Assembly: GCF_000423885.1 (NCBI RefSeq)
Contig: NZ_KE384102.1
Coordinates: 39,745 to 103,744 of the forward strand
Source of the DNA: Thermomonas fusca DSM 15424
GTDB lineage: Bacteria > Pseudomonadota > Gammaproteobacteria > Xanthomonadales > Xanthomonadaceae
Reading direction: 5' to 3'
Length of the DNA stretch: 64,000 nt
In this document: one piece after another, positions 29,281 to 42,426 of the stretch
How positions within the stretch are numbered: position 1 is the first letter of the stretch
Layout of the letters: the number at the start of each line of letters is the position of its first letter
Made by a program: the position numbers and the translations under genes
Notes under the pieces: generated by a model
The model's database searches: none
What the model was told of the DNA's origin: nothing
The model's input: only the letters and a program-made list of their open reading frames with translations

Positions 29281-30912
29281 TCATTCGCAAGAATCGATCT
29301 TCGTCCAGACCGCCCTGCCGTTTGGCGTCTTGAAGCAACGGCCCATCGCACAGGTGGTGTTCTGGTAGGTGGCGGTCATCTCGGCTTCCGGCCCGTCCAG
29401 GCTGTAGCTGCCCGAACCCCTGGCACCGCTGTGCTCGAAGGAATGGGTGCCGCCGCGGTCGCTGGTGGGCGTGTGCTGCATGGTGCCGCCGCAGACAGGG
29501 AAGGAGAACGGCTGGTCGACGTCGCAGACCGTATGCGAGGTGTTGCAGGTGCCCAGGCCGGTGATGCGGTATGACCGGCCCTGCTTGGTGTCGAATTCCA
29601 GCACCGCCCGCCCCACCCCGCGCTTGCTGCGCGCCTCGAAGGCGATCGTGGATTTTTCGTCCTTCTTCGCCGGGCCGGCGTACTGGTAATGCGCGTCGGC
29701 CCGCACCTTGCCGCTGGCGGGCTGGAGGCTCTCGCCGCCTTCCAGCGTTGCCACGACATTTCCGCCGGTCGGTGCACCATCCGCCTTGGCGCGCGGCATC
29801 GCCGCCAGGTCGAACGCGGTATTGGGCCGGATGCCCTTGCGCCTGGCGGGGTCGCTGGTCACTTTCAGCTCCACGCATCGCCCGCTTTCCCAAGCCGGGC
29901 CCTTGCCCATGCCTCGCAGCTGCATCTCCGCGATCAGCACCAACATCAGATGGCTCTGTTCGATCAGCGCATTCGCCATCTCCACCGCCGGCGTGTCCGT
30001 GAAGATGTTGAACCCACGCCAGTCGGTCATGGCCGATGAACTGGTGCCGTCACGTTCCATCCTGACCGTGCGTGCCATGCGCCGATCGGAACCATCGTCG
30101 ACGCCGCCGATTTCCATCTGCATCTCCGTGGCCATGCCATCGGCGCTGTCGATCAACCGGGCGTCATCGTCCAGCCAGCGGTCCAGCTTGAACCGGGTAT
30201 GCACGCTGCCGCCGGTGCCGGGTTTGGCGCTGACGTGCATCGACGAGTCCACGTCCATGCTCACCCCGACCTTGCCCTGCGCATCGGGGCAGGCATCCAC
30301 GCGCAGCTTCAGCTTGACCTTGCCGCTCAGGCCGCTTTGTTCGATATCGAAGGCCAGCTCCTGGTCCAGGCTGCCGTCCTCCCCGACCTGGAGTTCGGCA
30401 TTGCCGGTCTTGTCGCCGAACTTCATCGGTCCCTGCCGCACCAACTCCGCCAGCTGCTGGTCAGACATGCTGCTGACGCTGGAGGCGAGCACCGAGCCGG
30501 TCATCAAGCCAGTGAACCCGGCCAGGCCCAGGCCCACCACGCCGCTCTGCATGCCCTCCCCGGTGAACGCAGCCGGCATCAACCTGGCGGTCTGAGGCAG
30601 CAACGCGTCGATCTTGCGTTCGTAGGCGGTGCCGACGGCCTGCAGCGCCGCCAACGCCTGCGCTTCACCGCCCAGCGCCGACTCGATGCCGGTCATCTGC
30701 ATCATCCGGTAGTGCAACAGGTAGTCGAAGCGGCTGACGACCCGCGCCACCTCCTTGGGGTCGCGCGCCTGCAAGCGCGACAGCTCGCTGGCGCTCGGCG
30801 CCCCGCCGGGCGCCTTGGGCATCGGGGCAGCCGGCGGTGGATTCGTCTCCGGCGCCTGCCCGCAGGCGACCAGCAACAGCGACAGGGCGAGCAGTGCGGG
30901 CAGCGGACGCAT
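29281..30912 (-). CDS. Hypothetical lipoprotein (543 residues)
   Basis: The N-terminus has a signal segment and the lipobox LVAC near residue 17, followed by a Pro/Ala-rich linker. The body includes a Gly-rich hydrophobic stretch (VVGLGLAGFTGLMTGSV, near residue 130), a beta-rich middle part and a C-terminal region with several Cys pairs (for example TCNTSHTVC and TTCAMGRC) that may form disulfides in the periplasm. I do not recognise a family. AAGAGGAAA 5 nt before the ATG at 30912 fixes the start. It converges on the kinase gene with a 45-bp gap. Confidence 0.75.
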   Translation of the reverse strand: MRPLPALLALSLLLVACGQAPETNPPPAAPMPKAPGGAPSASELSRLQARDPKEVARVVSRFDYLLHYRMMQMTGIESALGGEAQALAALQAVGTAYERKIDALLPQTARLMPAAFTGEGMQSGVVGLGLAGFTGLMTGSVLASSVSSMSDQQLAELVRQGPMKFGDKTGNAELQVGEDGSLDQELAFDIEQSGLSGKVKLKLRVDACPDAQGKVGVSMDVDSSMHVSAKPGTGGSVHTRFKLDRWLDDDARLIDSADGMATEMQMEIGGVDDGSDRRMARTVRMERDGTSSSAMTDWRGFNIFTDTPAVEMANALIEQSHLMLVLIAEMQLRGMGKGPAWESGRCVELKVTSDPARRKGIRPNTAFDLAAMPRAKADGAPTGGNVVATLEGGESLQPASGKVRADAHYQYAGPAKKDEKSTIAFEARSKRGVGRAVLEFDTKQGRSYRITGLGTCNTSHTVCDVDQPFSFPVCGGTMQHTPTSDRGGTHSFEHSGARGSGSYSLDGPEAEMTATYQNTTCAMGRCFKTPNGRAVWTKIDSCE

Positions 30913-31023
30913 GGCGTTTCCTCTTGTGGGATCTTCCATGCATAGCGGAAATCTGGACCCTAACCGGACAGTGCAGGGCGTCACGCGTACTCCGCAGGCT
31001 TTACCCCCGGCCGCTGTCCGGCC

Positions 31024-32292
31024 TCAGCGCGCGATCCGCGCGCCCTTCAGATGGGCGGCGCCCTTGACCACGTCGGTCCACACCAGCCACGCGCCACCGG
31101 CATCCACCGCCAGCTTCGGGTAGCCGCTGGCCAGGCCGCGTGCGCCCAACTTGGCGATCTGGATCTTTTGCAGCGGTTTCGACAGATCGAGCGCGTAGCG
31201 GGCCAACATCAGCGTCTGCCCCTGCGCGTCCTCGCGCAGCCAGGCCACCCATACTTGCTGCGTATCGATGGCGACCGCGGCACGCCCCAGCACCGCAGCG
31301 CCGGCATCCACCGCGACCGGCGCGAAGAAGCGATCCCCGGAATTCGGGCTGCGCGCCAGCCGCAGCGTCGGCGTGCCGCCGGCTTCGCTGTACCAGGCCA
31401 CCACCGCGGTGTCGCCGGACGCGGCCAGCGCCGGGCCGGCCACCGGGCAGGCGTCGATCTTCCAGCCGTCGGCGTGGATGATCTTGGGCGCGCTCCAGGC
31501 GCCGTTTTCCAGCCGCGTCACCGCGATGTCGCGGATCTCGTCGTCACTGCGGTCGCGGTACGCCAGCAGCGGGCCGCGCGCAGTCATCGCCACCGCGGTC
31601 TGGCAGCAGTCGCAGCTGCGCGCATCGACCTGCGCGTCGACGCCGCGGTTCAGGCTCATGTCGAAGCGGTTGGCCCGCAACTGCATCGCGCCGCTGACCG
31701 CGTTATGACCGTCCGGCCCGTGCGCTTCGCCGATGCCCTGCGCGCGACCGTCCAGCCAGGCGATGCCCAGCGCATCCGCGCCGTCCGGCCACAGCGCGGC
31801 GAAGCCGTGCTCGACCGGCCGCGCGTCGTCGTTGACGCGGGTGATCTGGGTCCAGGCCATGCCGCCATCGCGCGAGCGCGCCAGCACCAGGTCATAGCCG
31901 CCGGCATCGTCCGGCTGGCGCTGCAGCCATTGCGCCCACAGCGCGCCGTCCGGCGTGGCCAGCAGGTGCGGGGTGTCGGCGGCATTGGCGATCAGCGAAT
32001 TGCCCACGGCAATGGTGCGCGGCTGGCTCTGCCATCCGGCCTGTTCGGTGTAGGACGCGAACTGCAGCGCGTTGCGCCGGCCGCCACGGCGGTTGATCCA
32101 GCTCAGCAGCACGCGCTCGCCCGGCGCCGATACCAGATCCGGCGCCATTGATCCCGCTTCCGCGGGCAGCACCCAGGTCTGCACCGCGTAGTCGCCGTTG
32201 GCGGGTTTGGGTGGAGTGGCGTCGCGCTTGCAGGCCGCCAGCAGCGGCAGCGAGCAGGCGAAGGCGAAGGCGAGTGCCGTGCGTGTGTTCAT
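31024..32292 (-). CDS. Sialidase-like (BNR-type beta-propeller) lipoprotein
   Basis: A 422-residue exported protein with a lipobox LAAC near residue 21. The body looks like a beta-propeller with Asp-box-like turns (SRDGGMAW, SPNSGDRFF), as in sialidase-family proteins. The Cys-rich segment ARSCDCCQT near residue 210 is a recurring feature of this bacterial group. Sialidase activity cannot be claimed from these motifs. The start at 32292 gives the signal peptide, and TATCCT lies exactly 6 nt before it. The gene ends 105 bp before the end of mnmG's neighbour region and shares its strand. Confidence 0.75.
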   Translation of the reverse strand: MNTRTALAFAFACSLPLLAACKRDATPPKPANGDYAVQTWVLPAEAGSMAPDLVSAPGERVLLSWINRRGGRRNALQFASYTEQAGWQSQPRTIAVGNSLIANAADTPHLLATPDGALWAQWLQRQPDDAGGYDLVLARSRDGGMAWTQITRVNDDARPVEHGFAALWPDGADALGIAWLDGRAQGIGEAHGPDGHNAVSGAMQLRANRFDMSLNRGVDAQVDARSCDCCQTAVAMTARGPLLAYRDRSDDEIRDIAVTRLENGAWSAPKIIHADGWKIDACPVAGPALAASGDTAVVAWYSEAGGTPTLRLARSPNSGDRFFAPVAVDAGAAVLGRAAVAIDTQQVWVAWLREDAQGQTLMLARYALDLSKPLQKIQIAKLGARGLASGYPKLAVDAGGAWLVWTDVVKGAAHLKGARIAR

Positions 32293-32298
32293 CGGCGC

Positions 32299-32304
32299 AG
32301 GATA
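32299..32304 (-). promoter_or_regulatory. -10 element of the sialidase-like gene, predicted leaderless
   Basis: On the minus strand TATCCT-GCGCCG precedes the ATG at 32292. The hexamer and spacing are identical to those at tamA. Confidence 0.4.
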
Positions 32305-32397
32305 CGCCCACCGGATCATCGAGGCGGCCCGGACGGGGCATTCACGACGCGGTTCCAAGTGCCGCTGCGCGAACGCCCTGCGCCATTGCCGCGTGCC

Positions 32398-34287
<1,890 letters not shown>

Positions 34288-34293
34288 GCGGGC

Positions 34294-34299
34294 ATTATC
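34294..34299 (-). promoter_or_regulatory. -10 element of mnmG, predicted leaderless
   Basis: GATAAT (5 of 6 matches) is followed by 6 nt and the mnmG ATG. The 13-mer containing it, CGCGCGATAATGC, occurs again in the same orientation upstream of bioH. Confidence 0.55.
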
Positions 34300-34330
34300 G
34301 CGCGCGCCGTGCGGGCGCGGCCGGGCAGGG

Positions 34331-34347
34331 TTGGCACGGTTCATGCT
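34331..34347 (+). promoter_or_regulatory. Sigma-54 (RpoN) -24/-12 promoter
   Basis: TTGGCACGGTTCATGCT matches the sigma-54 consensus YTGGCACGrNNNTTGCW at all but one position. The invariant GG (34333-34334) and GC (34345-34346) are separated by exactly 10 bp. It points away from mnmG, and transcription should begin near 34358. No open reading frame starts there; a strong terminator lies about 80-110 bp downstream. Confidence 0.6.
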
Positions 34348-34357
34348 TTGGATAGAT

Positions 34358-34477
34358 CAGCACCCGCCCTGGCACGCCAGTTGGCGACGATCGGACTGAA
34401 CAGGGGCCGATTACGCGCAGGACGGGGACGCTACGGGGGCCGGTTGTCGGGGGACAGCCGGCCCCCACTTTGTTTCC
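34358..34477 (+). ncRNA. Predicted sigma-54-dependent small RNA (about 115-120 nt)
   Basis: The boundaries are inferred: the 5' end from the -24/-12 promoter and the 3' end from the terminator at 34435-34477. A short 5' stem, CTGG-CACG-CCAG (34369-34380), is followed by a largely unpaired region and then the long terminator hairpin. I find no convincing coding frame and do not recognise an RNA family. Regulation by an RpoN activator would be expected. It overlaps the region upstream of mnmG on the opposite strand. Confidence 0.45.
34435..34477 (+). terminator. Rho-independent terminator of the predicted small RNA
   Basis: GGGGGCCGG / CCGGCCCCC is extended inwards by a T-G pair and by TGTC / GACA to a 14-bp stem with a GGGG loop (34435-34466). 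It is followed by ACTTTGTTTCC. The stem and T-rich tail are those of an intrinsic terminator on the plus strand. Confidence 0.75.
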
Positions 34478-34487
34478 GGGGCCGCGG

Positions 34488-34602
34488 CATGCGCTTCCGG
34501 CCTGATCGGACGGAGGCGGCGCAGTGCGCCAGAAAGGAAAGCGCCGGTGCCCGCGAGACGCGGAACAGGGGGGATCCGGAGAATCCCGTCAGGCACCGGC
34601 AT
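34488..34602 (+). ncRNA. Second highly structured RNA candidate
   Basis: Nested complementary segments form two modules. GCGCTTCC (34491-34498) pairs with GGAAAGCGC (34536-34544, one bulge) and encloses a GGCGC-AGT-GCGCC hairpin. Then GCCGGTGCC (34543-34551) pairs perfectly with GGCACCGGC (34592-34600) and encloses two hairpins, CGCG-AGA-CGCG and GGGAT-CCGGAGA-ATCCC, giving a three-way junction. The strand is uncertain because palindromic arms fold on both. I see no match to tRNA, 6S, 4.5S, RNase P or the common riboswitches. It could be part of the same transcript by read-through, a separate RNA, or a protein-binding or mobile-element-like structure. Confidence 0.4.
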
Positions 34603-34671
34603 GGCTAGATTAGCGCGAACCGGCGCGAAGTGACGCTCCGGGTCAGTGTTTCGACAATCTCCGGTTCAGCC

Positions 34672-34687
34672 TGTGACGAAGCTCACA
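34672..34687. promoter_or_regulatory. Perfect Crp/Clp palindrome upstream of the dehydratase gene
   Basis: TGTGA-CGAAGC-TCACA matches the Crp/Clp consensus at all 10 defined positions with the correct 6-bp spacer. Its centre is about 67 bp before the predicted start of the dehydratase mRNA. In Xanthomonadaceae the regulator would be Clp. Confidence 0.7.
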
Positions 34688-34734
34688 AAGCGCCCGGCAA
34701 CGTGGCCTCAGGTGGTCCATCGGAGCACCTGCGC

Positions 34735-34740
34735 TAGCAT
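34735..34740 (+). promoter_or_regulatory. -10 element of the dehydratase gene, predicted leaderless
   Basis: TAGCAT is followed by 6 nt and the ATG at 34747. There is no Shine-Dalgarno sequence and no good -35 element, which fits dependence on the Crp/Clp site upstream. Confidence 0.45.
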
Positions 34741-34746
34741 GCGCCG

Positions 34747-35724
34747 ATGACCACCCAAGCCCTGCCGCTACCCGCTATCGCCGATATTTTCGATGCCGCC
34801 GCGCGCATCGCCCCGCACGCCCACGCCACCCCGGTACTGACCTCGCACGCACTCGACGCGGAGGCCGGGGCAAGCCTGCATTTCAAGGCCGAGCAGCTGC
34901 AGCGCATCGGCGCGTTCAAGTTCCGCGGCGCCTGCAACGCGGTGTTCTCGCTGGATGCCGCGCAGGCCGCGCGCGGCGTGGTCACCCATTCCTCCGGCAA
35001 CCACGGCGCGGCACTGGCGCTGGCGGCGAAACTGCGCGGCATTCCCTGCCACGTGGTGGTGCCCGACGGCGCGGTTGCGGCCAAGCTGGCGGCGATCGAA
35101 CACTACGGCGCGATCCTGCACCGCTGCGCGCCCACGATCGCCGCGCGCGAAGCGAGCTGCGCGCAGGTGCAGGCCTACACCGGCGGCAGCATCGTGCATC
35201 CGTACACCGATCCGCGGGTGATCGCCGGCCAGGGCACCGCCGCGTTGGAACTGCTGACCGCGCAGCCCGATCTGGATGCGCTGGTAGTGCCGCTGGGCGG
35301 CGGCGGGCTGGCGGCGGGCACCGCGCTGGCGATGCGCGCGCTGGCGCCGCAGTGCAGGCTGTTCCTCGCCGAGCCCATCGGTGCGGCCGACGGCGCGCGT
35401 TCGTTCGCGCGCGGCGCGCTCGACCTCGACATGGTCCCTGACACCGTTTGCGACGGCCTGCGCGGCACCCTGGGCGCAATCAACTTCGACCTGCTGCGCG
35501 CGGCCGATGCGCAGGTGCTGACCGTGGACGACGCGCGCACGATCGCCGCGATGCGGCTGCTGTGGACCCGCACCAAGCAGCTGGTCGAACCTTCGTCGGC
35601 GATCGCACTGGCGGCGGTGCTGGCGCATCCCGAGCACTTCGCCGGGCGCCGCGTCGGCATCGTGCTGTCCGGCGGAAACGTCGACCTGGACGCGCTGCCG
35701 ACGCTGCTGGCGCGCGCCGCCTGA
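34747..35724 (+). CDS. PLP-dependent threonine/serine dehydratase-like enzyme
   Basis: A 325-residue fold-type II PLP enzyme. The Schiff-base lysine lies in IGAFKFRGA near residue 58, the substrate loop in SSGNHGAA near residue 83, and the phosphate-binding loop is LGGGGLAAG near residue 187. There is no C-terminal ACT-like regulatory domain, so it resembles catabolic threonine dehydratases and serine racemases; which reaction it performs is not decided by sequence. The promoter region carries a perfect Crp/Clp site, consistent with catabolic control. The gene converges on the signalling operon with a 3-bp gap. Confidence 0.87.
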   Translation: MTTQALPLPAIADIFDAAARIAPHAHATPVLTSHALDAEAGASLHFKAEQLQRIGAFKFRGACNAVFSLDAAQAARGVVTHSSGNHGAALALAAKLRGIPCHVVVPDGAVAAKLAAIEHYGAILHRCAPTIAAREASCAQVQAYTGGSIVHPYTDPRVIAGQGTAALELLTAQPDLDALVVPLGGGGLAAGTALAMRALAPQCRLFLAEPIGAADGARSFARGALDLDMVPDTVCDGLRGTLGAINFDLLRAADAQVLTVDDARTIAAMRLLWTRTKQLVEPSSAIALAAVLAHPEHFAGRRVGIVLSGGNVDLDALPTLLARAA

Positions 35725-35727
35725 AGC

Positions 35728-36888
35728 TCAGTCCAGCGGCAGCGGCGCGACGTGCGGGCGCGCGCCACCGACGAGGGTCGTGGTGGCAGGCTGGCGCGGA
35801 ATCCACAGGCTGAACACCACCTCGCCGTCGCGGTTCGCCGCCGCCACCTCGCCGCCGTGCGCACGCACGAACTGGTCGACGATGTACAGCCCAAGCCCCA
35901 GCCCGCTGCAGGCCTGGAAGCTGCTCTTGAACGGCTCGAACAGCCGCGGCAGCAGCGCTTCGTCGATGCAACCGCGGTTGCGCACCTGCACCTGCAGGCG
36001 ATTGCAGTCGCTGCCGTCCAGGCGCAGCGACACCGGCGCCCCCTCGGCATGGCGCACCGCGTTGCCCACCAGATTGGACAGCACCTGGGTCATCCGGTCG
36101 ACGTCGAAACGGCCGCCCATCGTGCCTTCGCACGCCAGCTCGACGGCAACCCCGGGGGCGGACTGGCGCAGCTCCTCGGCCACTTGGTCGGCGACCGCGC
36201 GCAGATCGCCTTCCTGCGGCTCCAGCCGCAGCACGCCGGAGCGGATCTTCGAGAAGTCCAGCAGCTGGGCAATCATCCGCGCCATCCGGTGGGCGCTGTC
36301 GAGGATGCGCCCGGCGATCCGGCTGCGATCGGTTTCCGGCGGCATCAGTTCCAGCGATTCCGCGCACAGGCTGATCACCGACAGCGGCGTGCGCAGGTCG
36401 TGCGTCATCACCGCGATCATGGTTTCGTTGAGCGCCAGCGCACGCGCCAGCCGCTCGTTGTTCTGCCGCATCAGCTCGCGCTGGCGGGCCATCTCCACGA
36501 ACACCTGCACTTTGCTGAGGATGACGTGCGGCTCGACCGGCTTGTACAGGAAATCCACCGCGCCGCTGTCGTAGCCGCGGAACATCCGGCGCTGATCACG
36601 GGGGGAGGCGGTCAGGAAGAGGATCGGCACTTCGCGGGTACGGCTGGAGCCGCGCATCAGCTCCGCCAGATCGAAGCCGTTCATCTCAGGCATGTTGACG
36701 TCCAGCAGCGCCACCGCCACCGAATGGGTCAACAGCAGTTCCAGCGCCTGCGCGCCGGATTCGGCGGTCAGCACCGACAGGCCCTCGCCCTCCAGCACCG
36801 CGCGCATCGCCATCAGGTTCTGAGGCACGTCGTCCACCACCAGCACGTTCGCCTGCAGCGGCGCCGTTTCCGTCTCGGAAAGATTCAT
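35728..36888 (-). CDS. Response regulator-histidine kinase fusion protein
   Basis: A 386-residue cytoplasmic protein with an N-terminal receiver (about residues 12-130, phosphoacceptor Asp in LLDVNMPEMNG). A HisKA dimerisation domain follows with His in MTHDLRTPLS near residue 161, then a HATPase domain with the N box (LSNLVGNAVRHA) and G box (SGLGLGLYIV). REC-kinase proteins of this order act within phosphorelays. It is the last gene of a four-gene operon. Its ATG overlaps the cheB stop by 4 bp (ATGA). Confidence 0.92.
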   Translation of the reverse strand: MNLSETETAPLQANVLVVDDVPQNLMAMRAVLEGEGLSVLTAESGAQALELLLTHSVAVALLDVNMPEMNGFDLAELMRGSSRTREVPILFLTASPRDQRRMFRGYDSGAVDFLYKPVEPHVILSKVQVFVEMARQRELMRQNNERLARALALNETMIAVMTHDLRTPLSVISLCAESLELMPPETDRSRIAGRILDSAHRMARMIAQLLDFSKIRSGVLRLEPQEGDLRAVADQVAEELRQSAPGVAVELACEGTMGGRFDVDRMTQVLSNLVGNAVRHAEGAPVSLRLDGSDCNRLQVQVRNRGCIDEALLPRLFEPFKSSFQACSGLGLGLYIVDQFVRAHGGEVAAANRDGEVVFSLWIPRQPATTTLVGGARPHVAPLPLD

Positions 36889-37463
36889 CGATCCACCCCC
36901 GCCAGCTGCTCGACCATCTGCTGCAACGTGAGCACGGCGTCGGCGCCGGCGGTCGCCAGCGCTGCCGCCGGCATCACCGGCATTTCCGCTTCGTCCGGGT
37001 CCTGCACCCAGACCCTGCCGCCGGCGCGGCGCACCGCGGCCGCGCCCTGTGCGCCGTCGGCGCTGGCGCCGGTCAGCACGATCGCCAGCAGCTCATGCTG
37101 CCAGACATGCGCGGCGGATTCGAACAGCACGTCGATGGACGGCATCGAATACAGCGGCGGTGTGTCCACCGACAACGCCACGTGCCCGGCATCTTCCACC
37201 ATCAGGTGGTAGTCCGCCGGTGCCAGCAGCACCTGGCCGGCGACGATGGGCTGCTTGTCCTCGGCCTCCAGCACCGGCAGGGCGGCCGTGCCCGCCATCA
37301 CTTCGGCCAGCTGGCTGGGGCGCCCACGCGGCAGATGGATCACCACCAGCACCGCACACGGCAGCCGGGCCGGCAGCCCGGCCAGCAGTTCGCGCACCGC
37401 CGCCACGCCGCCGGCGGAGGCGCCGATCACGATGGCTGTTGGCGGTGGCTGCAACAGGCTCAT
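36885..37463 (-). CDS. CheB-type methylesterase domain protein
   Basis: A 192-residue protein consisting of a CheB methylesterase/deamidase domain only, with no receiver domain. The catalytic Ser is in IGASAGG (near residue 16), the His in VVIHLPRG, and the Asp in VLTGASADGA. In chemotaxis CheB removes methyl groups from receptors. Here no methyl-accepting receptor is encoded nearby, so it may act on another partner. The start overlaps the cheR stop (ATGA) and the stop overlaps the following kinase gene. Confidence 0.9.
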   Translation of the reverse strand: MSLLQPPPTAIVIGASAGGVAAVRELLAGLPARLPCAVLVVIHLPRGRPSQLAEVMAGTAALPVLEAEDKQPIVAGQVLLAPADYHLMVEDAGHVALSVDTPPLYSMPSIDVLFESAAHVWQHELLAIVLTGASADGAQGAAAVRRAGGRVWVQDPDEAEMPVMPAAALATAGADAVLTLQQMVEQLAGVDR

Positions 37464-38280
37464 GCCTTCTTCCGGAACAGTTTCTGCGCCGCCACCAGCG
37501 GCTCGAACGCATTGGCGTTGGCGCCGGAGCGCAGCGATTCCCGGCTGCCCAGGCCCAGAAAGCCGCGATGCACCAGCGCCTCGCGGAACAGACCGATCGC
37601 ACGGTCCTGCAGACCGGCGTTGAAGTAGATCAGCACGTTGCGGCAGGACACCAGGTGCACTTCCGAGAACACCGCGTCGGTGGCCAGGCTGTGGTCGGCG
37701 AACACCACATGCTTGCGCAGGTGGCGGTCGAACACCGCGCGGCCATAGGCGCTGCTGTAGTAGTCGGACAGCGAGCCGGTGCCGCCCGCGGCCTGGTAGT
37801 TCTTGCTGAAGCCGCCCACCCGCCGCGCTTCGTAGGTGGCGCTTTCGGCCGCGCGCAGCGCCTGCGGATTGATGTCGGTGGCATAGATCAGGGTGCGTTC
37901 CAGGAGGCCCTCCTCGGCCAGCAGGATCGCCAGCGACCAGACCTCCTCGCCATTGCTGCAACCGGCCACCCAGATCTTCAGCGAAGGATAGGTGCGCAGG
38001 ACCGGCGCTACGTGCTCGCGCAGGGCCAGGAAATAGGCCGGGTCGCGGAACATCTCCGAGACCTGCACGGTGAAGAACGGCAGCGCCTGCGCGAACGCAT
38101 CCGGCTCGTGCAGGACCAGGTTCTGCAGGTCGGCCACGCTCTCGCACTCCAGCCGCTGCATGGCCTGGCGCACGCGCCGGCGCACCGAGGCCAGGGCGTA
38201 GTCGCGGAAGTCGTGGTGGTAGCGCTGGAACAGCGCCTCCAGCAGCAGCCGCACCTCCAGGTCGAACAACGCCTCCTCGT

Positions 38281-38308
<28 letters not shown>
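37460..38308 (-). CDS. CheR-type protein-glutamate methyltransferase
   Basis: SAM-dependent methyltransferase of 282 residues with the helical CheR N-domain (about 10-75). The SAM motif VAGCSNGEEVWS is near residue 114, with ATDINPQAL near residue 143 and SCRNVLIYF near residue 220. The ATG at 38308 is used here. A GTG at 38284 would instead overlap the upstream stop by 4 bp (GTGA), like the other junctions of this operon, and would remove 8 residues. No C-terminal receptor-binding tail or fused sensor domain is present. Confidence 0.9.
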
Positions 38309-41379
<3,071 letters not shown>

Positions 41380-41433
41380 GCGCTAACCCGTTGGGGAACG
41401 CCCTAGCCTAACCCCTTGCCTGTGGAGACCGCG

Positions 41434-42426
41434 TCAACCGCCGCGGTCACTGCGCAATGCGCGCACTTCGCGGCGGTCACGGGCGGCATCGCGGGCCACC
41501 ACCCAGGCGAACAGCGCGATCCCCGCCACCACCACCAACGCCCCCAACAGCGCCTGCCCGCGTGGCCAGGCCTCGCCCAGGAACAGTGCGCCCAGCAGCG
41601 CCGCGATCAGCACCTCGGCCGCCTGCATCGCCTCCACCGCGCCCAGCGCGGTGCCGTTGTCGCGGACCATGCCAGTGGCCTGGAAGAACAGGATGGTGGC
41701 GATCACCCCGGCGCTCAGCGCCACTCCGAACGCCAGCCCAAGCTGTGCCGCCGGCGGCGGCCCGGCCTGCGTCCATGCCCACAGCGACAGCGCCAGCCAC
41801 GCCGGCTGGCTGGCCAGGGTCAGGCCGAACACCCGCTGGGTGGCATTGAGTTCGATGCCGCGCTTTTCCAGATGCAGCAACAGCCCGCGGTTGCCCAACG
41901 GATAGGCGAACGCGCTGGCGCCCACGCAGGCCAGCGCCAGCCACCCGCCCGCGTCCAGCGCGCCCTGCGCATGGCCCAGCTGCATCAGCAGCACCCCGGC
42001 CACGATCAGCGCAGCCACCGCGAAGCCGGCGCGCGGGATGCGCGCGCGCGCATCGTCGTACAGCAGCGGCGCGCACAGCATGCCGGCCAGCGCGGTCACC
42101 TGGAAGGTGCCGGCCACCAGCCACGACGGTCCGCTGGCGGCGGCGTAGCAAAGCAGCGCGTAGAACAGGAAAAAGCCGACCCCGCTCCACAGCAACCACG
42201 CGCCGGGCGCGGCGCGGATCGCCCTCCACACCGGCGCCACCCCGCCCTGCCACGGCATCAACGGCAGCAGCAGCGGCAGCACGAACAGGTAACGCAGCGC
42301 CGCCGTCCAGGCCCAGTGCCCACCCTCCAGCGCCGCGGCGCGGTTGAGCACATAGGTGGCGGTGAAGAACAGCGCCGACAGCAGCGATAGCGCGACCGCC
42401 GGCAGCGCCCGCCGCGACGGGCTCAT
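41434..42426 (-). CDS. DMT-superfamily (EamA / multidrug efflux-type) transporter
   Basis: A 330-residue integral membrane protein with about ten predicted helices arranged as two five-helix halves, typical of drug/metabolite transporters. The second half has AVEAMQAAEVLIAALLGALFLGEAW, matching the EamA repeat signature. The substrate is unknown. Its ATG overlaps the bioC stop by 4 bp, so it is the last gene of the bioH-bioC transcript; a link to export of a pathway compound is speculative. Confidence 0.85.
   Translation of the reverse strand: MSPSRRALPAVALSLLSALFFTATYVLNRAAALEGGHWAWTAALRYLFVLPLLLPLMPWQGGVAPVWRAIRAAPGAWLLWSGVGFFLFYALLCYAAASGPSWLVAGTFQVTALAGMLCAPLLYDDARARIPRAGFAVAALIVAGVLLMQLGHAQGALDAGGWLALACVGASAFAYPLGNRGLLLHLEKRGIELNATQRVFGLTLASQPAWLALSLWAWTQAGPPPAAQLGLAFGVALSAGVIATILFFQATGMVRDNGTALGAVEAMQAAEVLIAALLGALFLGEAWPRGQALLGALVVVAGIALFAWVVARDAARDRREVRALRSDRGG

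Noticed and set aside
34370..34385. A second sigma-54 promoter (TGGCACG-CCAG-TTGGC) just downstream of the first
   Set aside because: The invariant GC of the -12 element is GG, and the sequence is better explained as a CTGG/CCAG hairpin of the predicted RNA.
34543..34600. The three-way junction as a tRNA or tRNA-like gene
   Set aside because: There is no GTTCGAnnC T-loop, no D-loop consensus and no anticodon arm of normal length.
34440..34610. 6S RNA, 4.5S RNA or RNase P RNA
   Set aside because: None of their conserved core segments could be found here.
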